Positions 47,512-60,258 of a stretch of 64,000 nt of DNA are shown piece by piece; within the stretch, counting starts at the first letter, position 1; every line of letters begins with the position of its first letter. Source of the stretch: Paraspadella gotoi. Lineage: Eukaryota; Chaetognatha. The notes under the pieces are model-generated. The model ran no database searches, was not told the origin of the DNA, and saw nothing but the letters and a program-made list of their open reading frames with translations. A program made the translations under genes and the position numbers. The stretch covers positions 13,518,735 to 13,582,734 of the forward strand of contig CM119266.1 in the NCBI GenBank assembly GCA_051294375.1. Reading direction: 5' to 3'.

Positions 47512-48906
47512 TTCGAGGCTTGCGGGGCTGACTCGCGAGTCCGACGCCGACCACAGAGTTGGAACGCTATGGGTACAAAAGGAAAATACAATATAAATAA
47601 ATTTTTAAAAAAGGAATACTGCCATTTGTGTAGTTGGCATGCACAAAGACGGGCAATAAAAATATACCTACATGCAGGAAACTTGCACGAAATGAGAGAA
47701 AACTATTTCTAAAATTACTTCAAAAACAAGCGAAAAAAAAACCACCTTGGAGCAGTGAAATGATTTCAGTCGATCGATGATGAAAAAAGTTGTTGTAAGT
47801 TCGTGGCCTGATGGTTTTGAAGCCGCGGCAAAGAAGATCGAATCAGAAAAAAACATTTCGAGAGCAATGAAGGAACAATAGTATTCAACTATTTGACGAG
47901 TATTAAACAAAATCTAATGAGTACTACACTATCTATTGCGAGCTGAGGAAAAATAAAAATTATGAATCTTGAATGATCACATCATCCTTACTTGTAACAT
48001 GACATCAGTAGTTTCTAGCTTCTGCGGTTGTAACGTTAACGCATCCATAGCAAAGCCATTATCGCATCAATAAAGAATTAAATTCATGGATTTTCGCTGT
48101 ATATATTCGAGCTTTCTGACAAGTTACGGAAACACGTAACCAAGAGAAGGGTTGAATTTTATCGCTATTGGTTGTAAGAAGTCGATTCCAAAAAGTTTCC
48201 GGCGTCTTGTGAATGCATTTCGGCATCGTATAATGAAAAACGTTCATCTTAATTTATCAGTGAAACCAATTCAATATATAATTTCAAATTGCAATGACAA
48301 GACGTTTGGCACATCGCTATGTAAACGAGGATCCGGCCGATCACTTCTATTCTATTGAATCGCCAAACTCTCTGAAGCCCAATTCAATACAACCTCGACA
48401 AAACAACAATTCCTAGGAGAAAATGAAGCAGTTCAGCGGCGTAGTAGCTAGCTGTGTAAATTAGCTGATTATATGGCAATCAAAATAAAAGAAACGTTTT
48501 ATCAATCCACACTACATTAGGAATCGAATAGAGCAAAATATCTCAAGTCAAGGTAATTTCAGTATGGTTTTTTACAAGGTACGGAAAAAAGTTTTACGTT
48601 TAAAAACGAACTATTCGTCATTTAAAAATTACGAAACACAAACATCGTATTGAATGCATAAACATGGTTGAGATACATGTTGAGGTCGTGTAAGTTGTAA
48701 TCTAGCACATATAGTTAAAAACATCAGCTATTAAAAAAAAAGGCCATAAATTCCTGGCACGATGGCGATTAGCGAGCCTATACTGATGATAGATACCAAA
48801 AGGGTAACTTCTAACACTAGCCGTACTGCGAATATCAAACGCTTTACTTCAAAACGAATACGCGAACTCCAAAAAAAAAAAAAAAAGCTTGCTCTCCTCC
48901 CATTGG
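47512..48906. other. intergenic region
   Basis: AT-rich, about 1.4 kb downstream of PLK1. No gene or strong repeat was seen. Confidence 0.65.
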
Positions 48907-50891
48907 CTACGGGACATTGGTCTTGATCCGAGATGTCGACGAACGAGTGGCTTGCAGGCGCTCCACCATAGTCTTGGCGTAACGCAACCGCTGAAGCAGT
49001 TGCGAAGAGGCACCGATCTTGGCTATGGCCGCTTCCTGCGCCTCGGGGGCGGTGCAGAGCCGGAATACTCGGAAGTTACGCCCTTCGTCGATGTAGGAGA
49101 CCGACGACATCGTGGGCTCCAAAATGATCTTGGAATGGTCTTGAAAGAAATTCACTTGAAGCGTGCCGTTGGAGAGATGCAGGACGATGGCAGAACGAGT
49201 GCGGAACCATGAACGAAGGAAAGGAAGGCGAACCTGAAGATTCAACCGTCATATTTTATAACCCGTTAAAATTATCAAATATTGACCTTACGGAGGTTTT
49301 TCTTATTGTTCTCACCATGTCGTCTTCCGCCTTTGGCTGAACTTGACCACCAGCTCGAAGGAGATGTTCGACCATGTAGTTTCGGAAATACTTAAGCAGT
49401 GTGACCTTCTTAGTGAGGGACTCGGGGTAGTTCTTGAGCGTGTGATACGATTCCGCCCCGGTCCGCTCGATATATTCCAAGTTGTCACCGTCGGCAAGCA
49501 AAAGCAGACGTGTTTGATCGTTGAAAAGAACCCCAACGCTGTTGTCGGACAACTGATAACCCAGTCCGTACTTGTCTGAGTAGTCGACCCATTTGGAAAC
49601 CCAAAAAATGGGCACACACTCGGGCGCCTCGCAATCGTCCTCTGCGTTCTTGGCGTCGGTCTCGTTCTCCAACGGAGGCGCCGCCAACGCCTGATTGAGC
49701 TGTTCCATCAATTGGTTGAGATGCGACTCGGTCTCTTCGTCGTGGCGATACTCCTTGGCGCCGGTCCCAGTATCCTGCTTAGCGTCCGCTCGATCGGTCT
49801 TTTCGTTTTCGTTCCTGACCGAGAGGACGCGGCGCTGGCCGGGCGCGTCGGCGCCTGAGCCGGACGTCGCGGATCCGGTTGAGGGAGGAGCTGGGGCGCG
49901 GAATGAAGCATCGACTTTATCAAAACGGGGAGGCATAGTGAGGCAGGATGTGGGAAGGCGCGGGGGCATGAAAGCGCAAGTAAAAAAATTGTCGGCCAAG
50001 ATTCCATCGAGATTTGGGCGATCGCCGGGTTCGTCGGCCAAAAGGCGACGCAGCAACGCTGTGGCCGGGGCCGACAGGCGCGTGGGGATCTGGTAGTCGT
50101 TCTTTTTGATTCTGAAATAAAAAGTGCAAAATAGCTGATCCCTCAATTTGACTACTCATAACATAAAAAATTAAATATTAATAAAATACTAACTTCCGAT
50201 AAGTGTCTTGGAGAGACGAGGTTTCGAACGGCGGCTTTCCCACCATTAGCGTATAGAGAATGCAGCCCATCGACCAAACATCGACCTCGAAAGAGTGACC
50301 CCGCTTGCATATGACCTCGGGGGCTATGTAGTTGGGCGTTCCGCACAGAGTACGCTTTCGCTCCCCGTCGTAGTCGACGCGAGTAGCGAGACCCAGGTCG
50401 CCGATCTTAACTTCCATGTCGTCGTTGAGAAAGAGATTGCCGAGTTTGAGATCACGGTGGATGATTTTGTTATCGTGTAGGTATTTGACGCCGAGAGCGA
50501 TCTGCTTCATGAAGTAGCGAGCCTCGGGCTCCGTCACCGCCTTGCGGCGTTTGTGCAGCTCCATGAGAGAGCGACGCCGGCACAACTCGAGCAGGATGTA
50601 CACGTTCTCGCTGTCTTCGAAAAAGCTGTAAAACTGAACCACGTGGCAGTGTTTCAGGGTTTTGTGAATAGCGATCTCTTGCGACATCTTTTCTTTGGAA
50701 TGAGGCTTGACGAGGAGGGTCTTAGGGACGATCTTGCCGGCATAGACGTGAGATGTTTCCACGTCCGTCAGCTCGTAGCACCGGGCGAAGCCTCCCTTGC
50801 CCATGAACTTTCCGCGTTGGTAGCGCTTCCGCGTCACAGAATCCGTTATAAACTCCGGAACCTCCCGGAGGGGTTCCCGTCTCGAAGACAT
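48907..50891 (-). CDS. PLK1: polo-like kinase 1
   Basis: Mitotic Ser/Thr kinase at centrosomes, kinetochores and midbody. Three exons: 50891-50194, 50111-49316 and 49233-48907, giving 606 residues (human 603). The kinase domain has [10 protein letters not shown], the AGKIV lysine, [11 protein letters not shown] in place of DFG as in Plks, and a T-loop [13 protein letters not shown] with the activating Thr. The polo-box domain has [20 protein letters not shown] (includes the key Trp) and FFQDHSKI, whose His and Lys bind phosphopeptide. A poly-acidic linker replaces the human interdomain region, and no clear destruction box was picked out. RCC1 ends 348 bp upstream on the same strand. A TTTGAA (CHR-like) hexamer lies about 25 nt before the ATG, weak evidence of cell-cycle control. 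Confidence 0.96.
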
Positions 50892-51239
50892 CGCGAAGGC
50901 GAGGGGGGGAAAGATTCAAATAAGATGACCGTGAAGTTGATTACGCGGGTTTGTATTTGAAGATTCACTGTTGGTATGCTAATGTAAATTTATCTGGAAA
51001 GGATAAATTGTTAGATAGTTACATGATTCCATGTATAATTTAATAAAAATTAATATCGGATGCACAATCACCGAAAGCTTGAAATACAATTTGATTTTAA
51101 AATAATGGAACTTGAATCGAAGAAAAGTATTGCTTTGAATTTGATCGAAAACCATGATTGATAAAACTAAATTGTTATAAAAAATCGGGCAAAACGTAAC
51201 TATTCGAGTTAAAAACAGGGAAAACTCGGCGACACTCGC

Positions 51240-53094
51240 TCAAGATTCTTCCTTGTCGCTATCCTCATCAGCGACGAGGGCACAATGCTGCCCACCGGCC
51301 GAGACAGCCGTGGCGCGGCGAGTTTGCAGTTGCTTGGATTCCACCTTGGTGGGAACGTCGTAGTCCTCGTCGTCGCCGTGACCCAAAGCGTTGTTGGTCC
51401 CAGTGCCCCACGACCAGAGGTCTCCCTTTTCTGTGACCGCGTAGGAAGTATAAATACCAGCGGCGACGGCCTTGACGGCGTCGTCGATACTTTCGATCTT
51501 CTTGGGTTCCGTTTGAACCTTATTTTCCTTTTCCTTGTCGTCGTCGTCATCTAGCAGACCGCAAGCGCCGTAGGTGCAAGACCCACAGGCGAAGAGGTTT
51601 CCCGCTTCGTCGTTAAAGAGGGTGTGATGATGACCGCAAGAAACTTGTTTGACGTTCAAAGCAGAAACGCGGGGGAGGTAGGCGGGTTTGAAGACGCAAG
51701 CGTTTTCTCCAGAACCTTCCGATTTGAAGCCCAACTGGCAGCTGCTGTTGAGACCAAAACCGAACACGAGTCCTGACTCCAGTTTCACCATCGTGGTGTA
51801 TCCACCGGCCCAAACGTTGGTGGCGACGCCGGCACGGGAGCCGTCCTGACTACGATTCAAGTCGGCGCCGCCGGCGTGGTTGTTGTTTCGCTTCTCGGCC
51901 TCGCGAGCGGCGTGTTTGAGCGGCACCACGGCCGGCGTCATGAGTGAGCGTTGCCAATGACGACCGTCGCGAGTGGAGAAACGTTCGGCGACCCGACCCA
52001 GCTGGCCGTTCTCGCCGCAACCCATCGTCAACACTGTGCCGTCTTCCGACAGCATGACCAAGTGATGGTAACCGGAGGAGATTTTTACGATTCGTGAAGA
52101 CGTCGGAACGTGGACCGGGGTCGATATTTTATTCGTCATGCTTCCTAGAGATATATTCAGCTTTTAATAAACATACGGGGGTTGATCCCAACATTAGGGT
52201 AGTGCGGGGTCATTCGGAACGGGGGTAATTCGGAACTGACACATTACATAAAAAATTATTTCCTAAAATTTTAATTATTTAAAAAAAAAAAAAAACATCT
52301 ACTATGAGAAAAATTTTATTACTTCTAAAAGTGTTCCGAATAACCACACACTACCCTATACATTCTCACCGGAGTTATCTCGCCATCCACCCCAGAAGAA
52401 AAGACGACCCTTGGTAGTGACGGCCGCCGAGTGGGAATCCCCTGCCGAAATGGCGACCACTTTTTCAGTCCCGTCGGGGAAAGTGACCTGCGACGAAAGA
52501 TTAGATAAAAATAAAAGTGTGAAAGAAAAATGTTCAAATACTTCACTTACAATTAAATTACGAATTATTTCATTTCATTTTAGCATAATCAATTAATTGA
52601 AATAACTTATTGAGATTTTCTTATAAAAATTTAATTCATAATCCATTTACAGCCAAACCTCGTCTGGAGCGGTGCACTCGTCGTCGTCTTCTGTTTTCCG
52701 ACCCAAGCTGCCCTCATCGTTGCAACCCCACGAAAACACGCGACCGGTCTTGGTCAGCCCGATCGTGTGCATTCCCCCGCAACAAACCTTTAAAAAAATT
52801 ATATAGTATTTACTAGTTGATTTGAAAATTAACAATAACTGCAATACGGACCTGAACGAGGTCTTGAACTCCTTCAAGCTCCCCTTTGACGAGAGTGGGC
52901 TTTTTTCGCTCCAGCATGTCAGGGCCCAACCCCAACTGGCCCGTGTCCCCAGTGCCAAACGTGAGAACATTACCAGGGACGTCCTTCAATGACCCAATTA
53001 AATCGGGAGCCACGCGGAGACGCTTTGACGTCTTTTGTTTTTCTCCAGAGTTTTTCCGCTTTCGTTGTTTGCGGCCAGAGGAAGTTTCCACCAT
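51240..53094 (-). CDS. RCC1: RCC1, Ran guanine nucleotide exchange factor
   Basis: Chromatin-bound exchange factor that makes RanGTP for nuclear transport and spindle assembly. Four exons: 53094-52852, 52787-52659, 52487-52370 and 52144-51240, giving 464 residues in phase. The basic N-terminal tail ([19 protein letters not shown]) fits chromatin or importin binding. Seven-bladed RCC1 propeller repeats include [95 protein letters not shown] and [10 protein letters not shown]. An Asp/Lys-rich loop ([11 protein letters not shown]) is inserted in a later blade. Intron 2 has a GTTTGG donor. Intron 3 holds a MITE-like repeat. A TATATAAAG box lies about 40-48 nt before the ATG. Confidence 0.95.
52195..52360. 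mobile_element. short MITE in RCC1 intron 3
   Basis: Terminal inverted repeats TAGGGTAGTGCGGGGTCATT and, at the other end, ATAACCACACACTACCCTA face each other about 165 bp apart. Both contain a TTCGGAAC/GTTCCGAA core, and the ends are flanked by TA. No coding capacity. Confidence 0.6.
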
Positions 53095-53132
53095 TGTTCT
53101 TTTATTATCTTTGTGTACGAGCCCGAATTGAA

Positions 53133-53142
53133 GCTTTATATA
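53133..53142 (-). promoter_or_regulatory. TATA box of RCC1
   Basis: TATATAAAGC on the minus strand, roughly 40-48 nt upstream of the RCC1 start codon, in the 195-bp gap after PICH. It suggests RCC1 can be transcribed from its own promoter with a very short leader. Confidence 0.4.
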
Positions 53143-53289
53143 GATTTCTTAAAAGCATAGGGATTAGCAAACAATATTGCAAAAGGGTAAATGTAAAAAA
53201 ATAAATAGTTATCAAAAGTAATAACAAAATAACCATTTTTAATGGTTATAAAATAAGTAACGCAATCACCGATTAAAATTTCGACTAAT

Positions 53290-56200
53290 CTACATTTTCG
53301 CTTTTATACGAGCGATGAACTTCTCCAGTCCTTCATCGTGAAACATTTTAAACGCTTTTTGCGCCAATTCCAAAGCTGAGGAATAATCTTTCGCCCTGTA
53401 ACTGTTTTTCGCGTCTTCACAGTACTGTTGGTATCGCTCTTCGGCGTCGTCGTCTTCCTCCTCGGAAGCGTCTTCGTCGTTTTCGTCTTCCTCCTCGGAA
53501 GGGTCCTCGTCATCCTGGTCCGACCCCTCGGAGGAAATGTAGTGGCTCTTTTGCATCGATCCATCCGCGTTAAGTTCATCTGGCGCGTCTTCATCCGGGT
53601 CAACATTCTCATCCACCTCTTCTCCACTACCATCTCCACCGCCTTCCACTTCGTCTTCCTCCTCCACAATGCTCGCCACTTCTCTCACGATATCTTCGTC
53701 GTCGGTGTTGCTTTCTTCTTCTTTCGGTTTAGGCATCCAACTCCTTCGGCGCTTCTCCGTCGAAATCGTCCGCTTCTCCTCGACTGCAGCGTCGTCACGG
53801 CCGCGATCGCTTGTTTCATCATCGTCGTCACTCACGATCCTGTTCCTCGCATTTCCTCCTTTACGTATTTTCGGACCCTCGCTTTCGTCTAAATCGATCT
53901 CCGGCTTATCGAATACGACTTCCCGCTGTCCACCTTCTTCGGCTATAGAATCTCCCGCCGCAGGATTTATTTTGATTGATTTTCTGCGCATCGAGTTCGC
54001 GTCGGGAGTGTCGACGGAGGAGAGGTTTCTTTTGTTCGGCGGGGAGGGCGTTCTCGGCGAACCTTCGTCAAAACTATCGGCGACAATTTCAGCGCGAGAA
54101 GCGGACTTCTGAAAACAAACATAACAAAAATACACACATTAACCACCCACGATAACACGTAAGTTATTCGATAGATACCTGCTGTACGGATTCGTTAATA
54201 GATACGCTATCGTTGACCATTACTTTCCCGGAGGATCCTTTCGAATTCTCGTCATCGTCCATAATTTCGGTATCGTCGCCATCATCTTCGTCGCTACCCT
54301 CTTTGACGATTCCGTCGTTATTAACGGTGCCAAAAAGTGTCTGCCTTTTGTCTACGCGTGTTGTTCCATCACCTTTAAAGGTAAAATATTTGGTTATTAT
54401 TTCGAGAAAAAAATTTTTTTTGCGCTGATCAAGACTAACAAAAAATTATAGTCGAAACATGTCCGATTTAACTAAAGAAATCGTTGATTGTAACAAATAA
54501 ACTGTTTTCTTGAAAAAATATAATACAAAATTACAAAGTGATCTTAGGTAAAATTCACCTTTTTTAATCTGATCCGTTGACGGAAGTATAAACTTTATAT
54601 CTTGCTTTGATTTCAGATCCTGTGGGACTTTAAAGTCCTCCACTTTCGCCTAAAAACAAGTATGAAATGTTATAATCTTTTCAATTAAAAAAGCGAATAT
54701 TTAAATTTATCTTCGTATTTAATAAAAAATATTTCCAGGGATACGTAAAAAACGAATGAAACTTAAAAAAAATTTACACAAAAATTACTAAGAAATATCG
54801 ATCTCAAGGTAGGCCCTCTCACCTCGGCTAAACTGGCTTCGATGGCTCTTTTCAACATTTCTTCCTCCTGCCTCTCCACCTTTTCCATCCTTTGACTTTC
54901 GTTCAGGCTTTCTTCCAACGTCCGCTGCAAGACGTCGTCGTCCTCAATGGCTTCGATCTGAGAGAAATCGAGGTCGACGCCATCGCCCAAGTCTTTGTCG
55001 CCGGGAGGTCCATGAATCATCGTCGAACTAAGCAGCGGCGTCACCGGCGCGTTACCACGGCCGGCACTGTGGTTCTCTTCATCACTGAAATTTAAATTTT
55101 ACTGGAGATTATTTTGCTTTCACGATAACCTAAGCTTCTGTAATATTGGTTGTACCAATTTCATGTAAAACTGTATTGAGCAGCTTAACTAAATTGCCAT
55201 ATCACTTCATAGTTCATACAAGTAACTTAAGATAAATTGCATACTATTAAACTCCGATACTTTAAAATCTTTAAAATAAATTATTATTACGTACGAACAC
55301 AAATTCCTAAATTACCTTGCCGATTCGTCCAAGACAATAAGATCTACTTTTACGCTCGGATCAGTTTGCCATTCTTTGGTTGCCGTCTGCTCCTTCCGAT
55401 GCCAGAAATTGGGATTTTTAAGATCCGCCGCCGCCTGAATCATGACTGCGTCCGACCCGAGGTCGCCATGCACATTCGACTCTCTTTGTATAGCCTCTTG
55501 TGCGCGTTGTACGCGCTGTCGAATGTATGCTTGCTCACCTCCTGGTCCTCCTACATTAGTATCAAAGAAAGTATCATCAATGACTATTAAATCACGAGCT
55601 AAAAAACGCAGAAAAGGATAGCTGACCTGGATGCATTGCGGCCATTCCAGACGGGTAGGTGCCTTCCTCATGGTCTTCGTCGTCGTCTTCGTTCTAAAAC
55701 CCAAAGGTAGTGAATAAAAAAAGTCTTTAAAATAAAAATAATTAAAAAATATAAAAAAATGTTTGTCTCCTTATAAAACTCACTTGTCTTCCATTCTCGT
55801 CGAACATGAGATCGTGATCGGAGATGCCAAAGATGTTTAGGGAGAGCAGAAAGGCGATGTGGGCGTCGAGATGGCAATCCGTCTTGCGATCTTTAGCGTG
55901 CATGCGTTCGAGTTGTATCTGTCGACCGTCAACAATGAAACATTGTCAATGTTAATATGGATTACATCACTGATAAACATTTGTACATGACCAGGCGCTG
56001 AAACATCTTCAAATCAAATACCTGAGTTGTCGACTGAGTGGGATCGTCCAAATTGAAAAGATCTTTCAGTTCTGTTTTTGTAAAATATCGAATAGGATTT
56101 TTTTCTTCTTCCACAGTTTGTCTCGTCAACGAGGATTTAAACACTTGTCGCCTAAAGTACGAAAAAGTTGCGGAACAAATACAATTATGGCCAAAAGTAA

Positions 56201-59200
56201 AGGGTTAAACCTGTAAATCTTTTCCTCGACCGTTCCGCAGGTGATGAGTCGGTAGATGACTACATTTTTCGTCTGTCCTATACGGAAGACCCGGTCGACG
56301 GCCTGAGCGTCGGTTGCGGGGTTCCACGCCGGGTCATAGATTACAACGCGGTCGGCACTGGTCAAGGTTAGACCGACGCCGCCGACCTGTAAATGATGTT
56401 TAGTTTGCAATATAGAAATGTTATAGAGTCAGATGCTGCCGAAGCCATGAAAAAAAATTAACTAACCTGAGTTGTCAATAGAAATACCGAAATTGTCGAA
56501 TCTTTTTGAAACTTGTTGATTATTTTTTCCCGCTCTTCAATCTGCACGATAAGTTACCGAAAATGTAGTAAAGTATTACAAATTCAACGAAATTATTGCT
56601 AGGTGAACCAAAATGGCCTACTTGAGATATGGTTCCGTCCATTCTGACAACTCGTATTCTTTTATTGCCGAGTAGGCGCTGGACGATATCCAAGATTTTT
56701 CGAGACTGAGAAAAGACGAGGACGCGACTTCCTTCGGTGATGAGCTGATCAATCAGACTCATGAGAAATGTCATTTTTCCTAAGACGAAAACAATTGATG
56801 AATAAAATAGCGAAGCGTTCAAAAGAGTAAAAAAACGAACCCGCTTCGTTGACAAGTTTCGCATCCGACACTTTGCTAATATCGGGCCCCATAGCTTGCA
56901 GGTGCGACTCGTCGTCGTCACCCCTGCTCTGATCAGCGCCGATCGTGGAATTGTCGAGGCCGAGTTTGCGGCAAGCTAGCGCGTTGAGTAGACGAGGATG
57001 ATCGCAGATTTTCTTGAGCAAGGTCAACGCGACCAAAGGGCTGCGTTTTGACGTCAATAGCTCCTAAAAAGGCGAGCGGAGGAGGAAAGGGGACGACGAG
57101 AAAAGATAGAAAGACGAAAGGCATTGACGCGTTTCTCTTTTCAATCGATTTTTCGACTCGCAATGAAAAAAGAGAGCAATTTTAAAAGAAAAAATTATAA
57201 AAAGCCTTTTAGCTAAATTATCTGACATCTGGTCGGCGGTATTGCAATTTGTTCAGAAAAGATAATTTTAATAATTAAAATATTAAAAAGAAACGAAACG
57301 AAAGAGATAAAAATCATGCCAATCTGGACGCAATCAAAACTATACCTTAACTTCGTCTTGATGCAAAAAATCGTCGTATATCTTGATCTGTTCTTGCGAC
57401 AAATAGCACCAGATAATCAGTTCGTTTTTTCGAGTTAAATCGGGCATTTCTGGACCTGACAAATTATTACAACTAACTAATTTTGTGATCCCAGTAAGTT
57501 ATAATGCAATTAAGGAGAATTTATTTAATACTTGTATTCAAATCATTTTTCTTTGCGGCCTCGATTGTCTTGGACTTCTTTATTTCATCCTTTGTGCGGC
57601 GAAGGATATAGGGTTGAATCAAATTTCTGAACGAAAAAAAAAAGTTTTTTTCAGCATTGCTGTGGAAGTTGGAAAAGCGAAGGGCCCCGGGTCCCCGAAC
57701 CTAAGAGAGACAGCCATTTCTTCGCCGAGCCTCTTTTCCCCGACTGAGGCGTCTTTCTCCCGCGCGCGGCAGATCGGGTTCTCGTATTCCATCTTAAACG
57801 TCTTCTGAGTCCCGAGGAGAGCGCCCTTGGTTTTAAAACAATGTAAAATAATACGACTCGGTTCATTTGGATAATCGAAGTAGCGGGGGGAAAACGGCTG
57901 TTCACCTCGTGGGTGAAATCAAAGAGCGACCACATTTCCTTGATGTTGTTCTGTACGGGCGTGCCCGTGAGGATGATTCGATGCCGAGCAGGAATCGTTC
58001 GAATTCCCTAAAAAAAATAATAAAGTTACCGGGGCTGGCTCCGCTAATAGTGACCAGGCAATGGCACCTTGGACGTCTTGTTGGTGTGATTCTTAATCTT
58101 GTGACCCTCGTCGAGTATGAGGTAATCCCAGGTAAACTTGCGGTTATGACTGTCGGCGCCTAAATCCTCCCAAGAAGTCTGGACCGTCCCGTAAGTCGTG
58201 ATTAGGATTCCGCTCCGCTGCAAAAATTATTCATTAATCGTTTATATGTACGAGTGGGAAAACCAAGGGAAAATTGCACGTTTATTACCTTTTGCACTCT
58301 TCTCAGCGCGTTTAACTTGTCTCGTTTAGAGCTTCCGTGGTAAGTATAAGTGTTGAGACCCGGGGCCCATTGATCGATTTCTTTTTGCCAGTTGGCAATC
58401 AACGATAGCGGCATAACGAGCAACACTGATTTGATCTGCGGCATAATAGGTTATTAAAAATTTAAATAAAAGAAAAAGAGATAGCTCTGCAAAAAAAGCA
58501 CCTTTTCCATATCGTAAAGGCCGGCGAGGAATCCGATGATTTGAATGGTTTTGCCAAGACCCATGTCGTCGGCCAGGATTCCGCCGCTATTGTTGCGATG
58601 AAGTTTCCATAGGAATAGTATACCGCGTTTCTGATGATCATAAAGTTTCTCGTGCACTCCTTTGTACAGGTAATAACCTTTACTCATATCCACCATTTCA
58701 TTATTCTCTTCATTTTCGCTTGAAGAGTCTGTGGGGGACAATGTATGAATTAAAGCCTGTCCAAAGTCAGGGGCAAGATAGCTTATTTATTAAATGAATG
58801 GATAATTTATTGAATTATAAAGAATATTATTTGGTGGAAATTTGATTTTTTAAAAAATACAGTCATGTGCAAAAAAATCGCGCCAATTTATTTCAGACTT
58901 TAAAAATTACTTCATATTTTTTTATAACCAAAACTCATTCCAAAAAAATTACTTTACCAAATTTATTGAAATTTAGTATGAACGATCTTTATGAGAATAC
59001 AAGTAGAACAATCTAAGTAAATTTTTATAATTAACCTCTGAGCCAAAATATAAGGCCCCAAAAGGTAAAAAAATTTTTATTTTATTTTTTTATTATTTTT
59101 GTTTTAAACAGTTAAAAAAACATTTACTTTATTACAAAAAAATATTTATTACTACAAAAATATAAAGCTAAAAGCAAAACTAAATATAAAAAAATTAAAA

Positions 59201-60258
59201 ATTAACTTGAAATAAATTAAAAAATAAAATAACTGGATAAATTAATTGTTCCAGATCCTTAAATAATAATCTTAAAGTTATTTAATATTTAAACATACAA
59301 TAACAAAATAGGTTAATAATTCTAAAGCTTTTATACAGATTTAAAATGATAATCAAGCTTGCTTACTTTCTTAGGTACTTATTAATAACATGAACAAATT
59401 TTTAAAAAAATTTATATTTGAATAAAACCTTCCTATTATAAAATATATTTATTTTTTATTATATATTTAGTTATTAGATATAATGATAAGTAAAAAATTT
59501 TTAAGAAAGCAATATATATATATTTAAAGAATATAGATTAAAAGGTAAATCTTTCATAAAATATAAAAATAAAAAATAGTGAAACAAATAATTTGAAAAT
59601 TTTCATATTATTGTTACATATTATTTCTTTATATTTTTATATTAATTATACCAATTTTATATATTTTTATAAAAAAAATGTTTTAAAATTTTGGTTTATC
59701 TTAATAATATAGATATTGGAATATGTGTCTGAATAATGTGCGTGTTTTTTGCACAGGAGTGTAGGTAGTTTTTTCATTTATTAAAAAAGTATTTACGAAA
59801 ACTTATAAGAAGCTATATGCAGATGCTGGCGTCGAAATCTTACCATTATCTCTTAGATAAGTTTCAAACTTTTCTATTCTTCGGCTTATCTTATCGGACT
59901 GAAATATGTCGTAAGCTTTTCTGAGAAGGTTTGCAGCTTCTTTGATGAGACCATCCTCAGTCAATTCCTTCGATTTTTCAATGAGTTTTCGATACTTGAT
60001 TTGTCGTTCTTCGGATAAATCATTGAAATCCTCAATATTGTTCGTTTTCGAGGTATTCTGGAAAAACAAATTAACAAGCGTTAATAGAGAACAGTTAATG
60101 TTAGATAATAGCGGACCCTATCAGTATCTACTTTATTAATGGAGCGATGAGGTGTTGATCCAATTTTCATTTTCCGCTCAAGAGTTATGTTTTTGTGGCT
60201 ATCTTTCATAATATTTTCCTTGTCTTCTTCTTCTTCGGCATCAAACAACGAATTATCC
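53290..60258 (-). CDS. ERCC6L: PICH / ERCC6L, SNF2-type DNA translocase
   Basis: Plk1-interacting checkpoint helicase, which acts on stretched centromeric DNA and ultrafine anaphase bridges. About 21 exons; the first three are near 60258-60122, 60060-59844 and 58731-58501, the last 54112-53290. It has an N-terminal TPR-like helix pair ([20 protein letters not shown]). SNF2 motifs are [20 protein letters not shown] (Walker A), [10 protein letters not shown] (DEGH rather than the usual DEAH), [59 protein letters not shown] and [20 protein letters not shown]. Next are the [11 protein letters not shown] and [17 protein letters not shown] segments, a long acidic Ser-rich region, and a C-terminal TPR ([20 protein letters not shown]). 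Both TPRs and the FRYFS-like block identify ERCC6L rather than ERCC6. The second-to-third exon intron contains a Tc1-like MITE. Confidence 0.94.
58860..59761. mobile_element. Tc1/mariner-like MITE in a PICH intron
   Basis: TA, then CAGTCATGTGCAAAAAAATC at the left; at the right, CGTGTTTTTTGCACAGGAGTG then TA. The right end reversed (CACTCCTGTGCAAAAAACAC) matches the left end with a few changes. TA duplication plus CA...GTGCAAAA ends fit Tc1/mariner. The interior of about 0.9 kb is AT-rich without a transposase frame. Confidence 0.55.
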
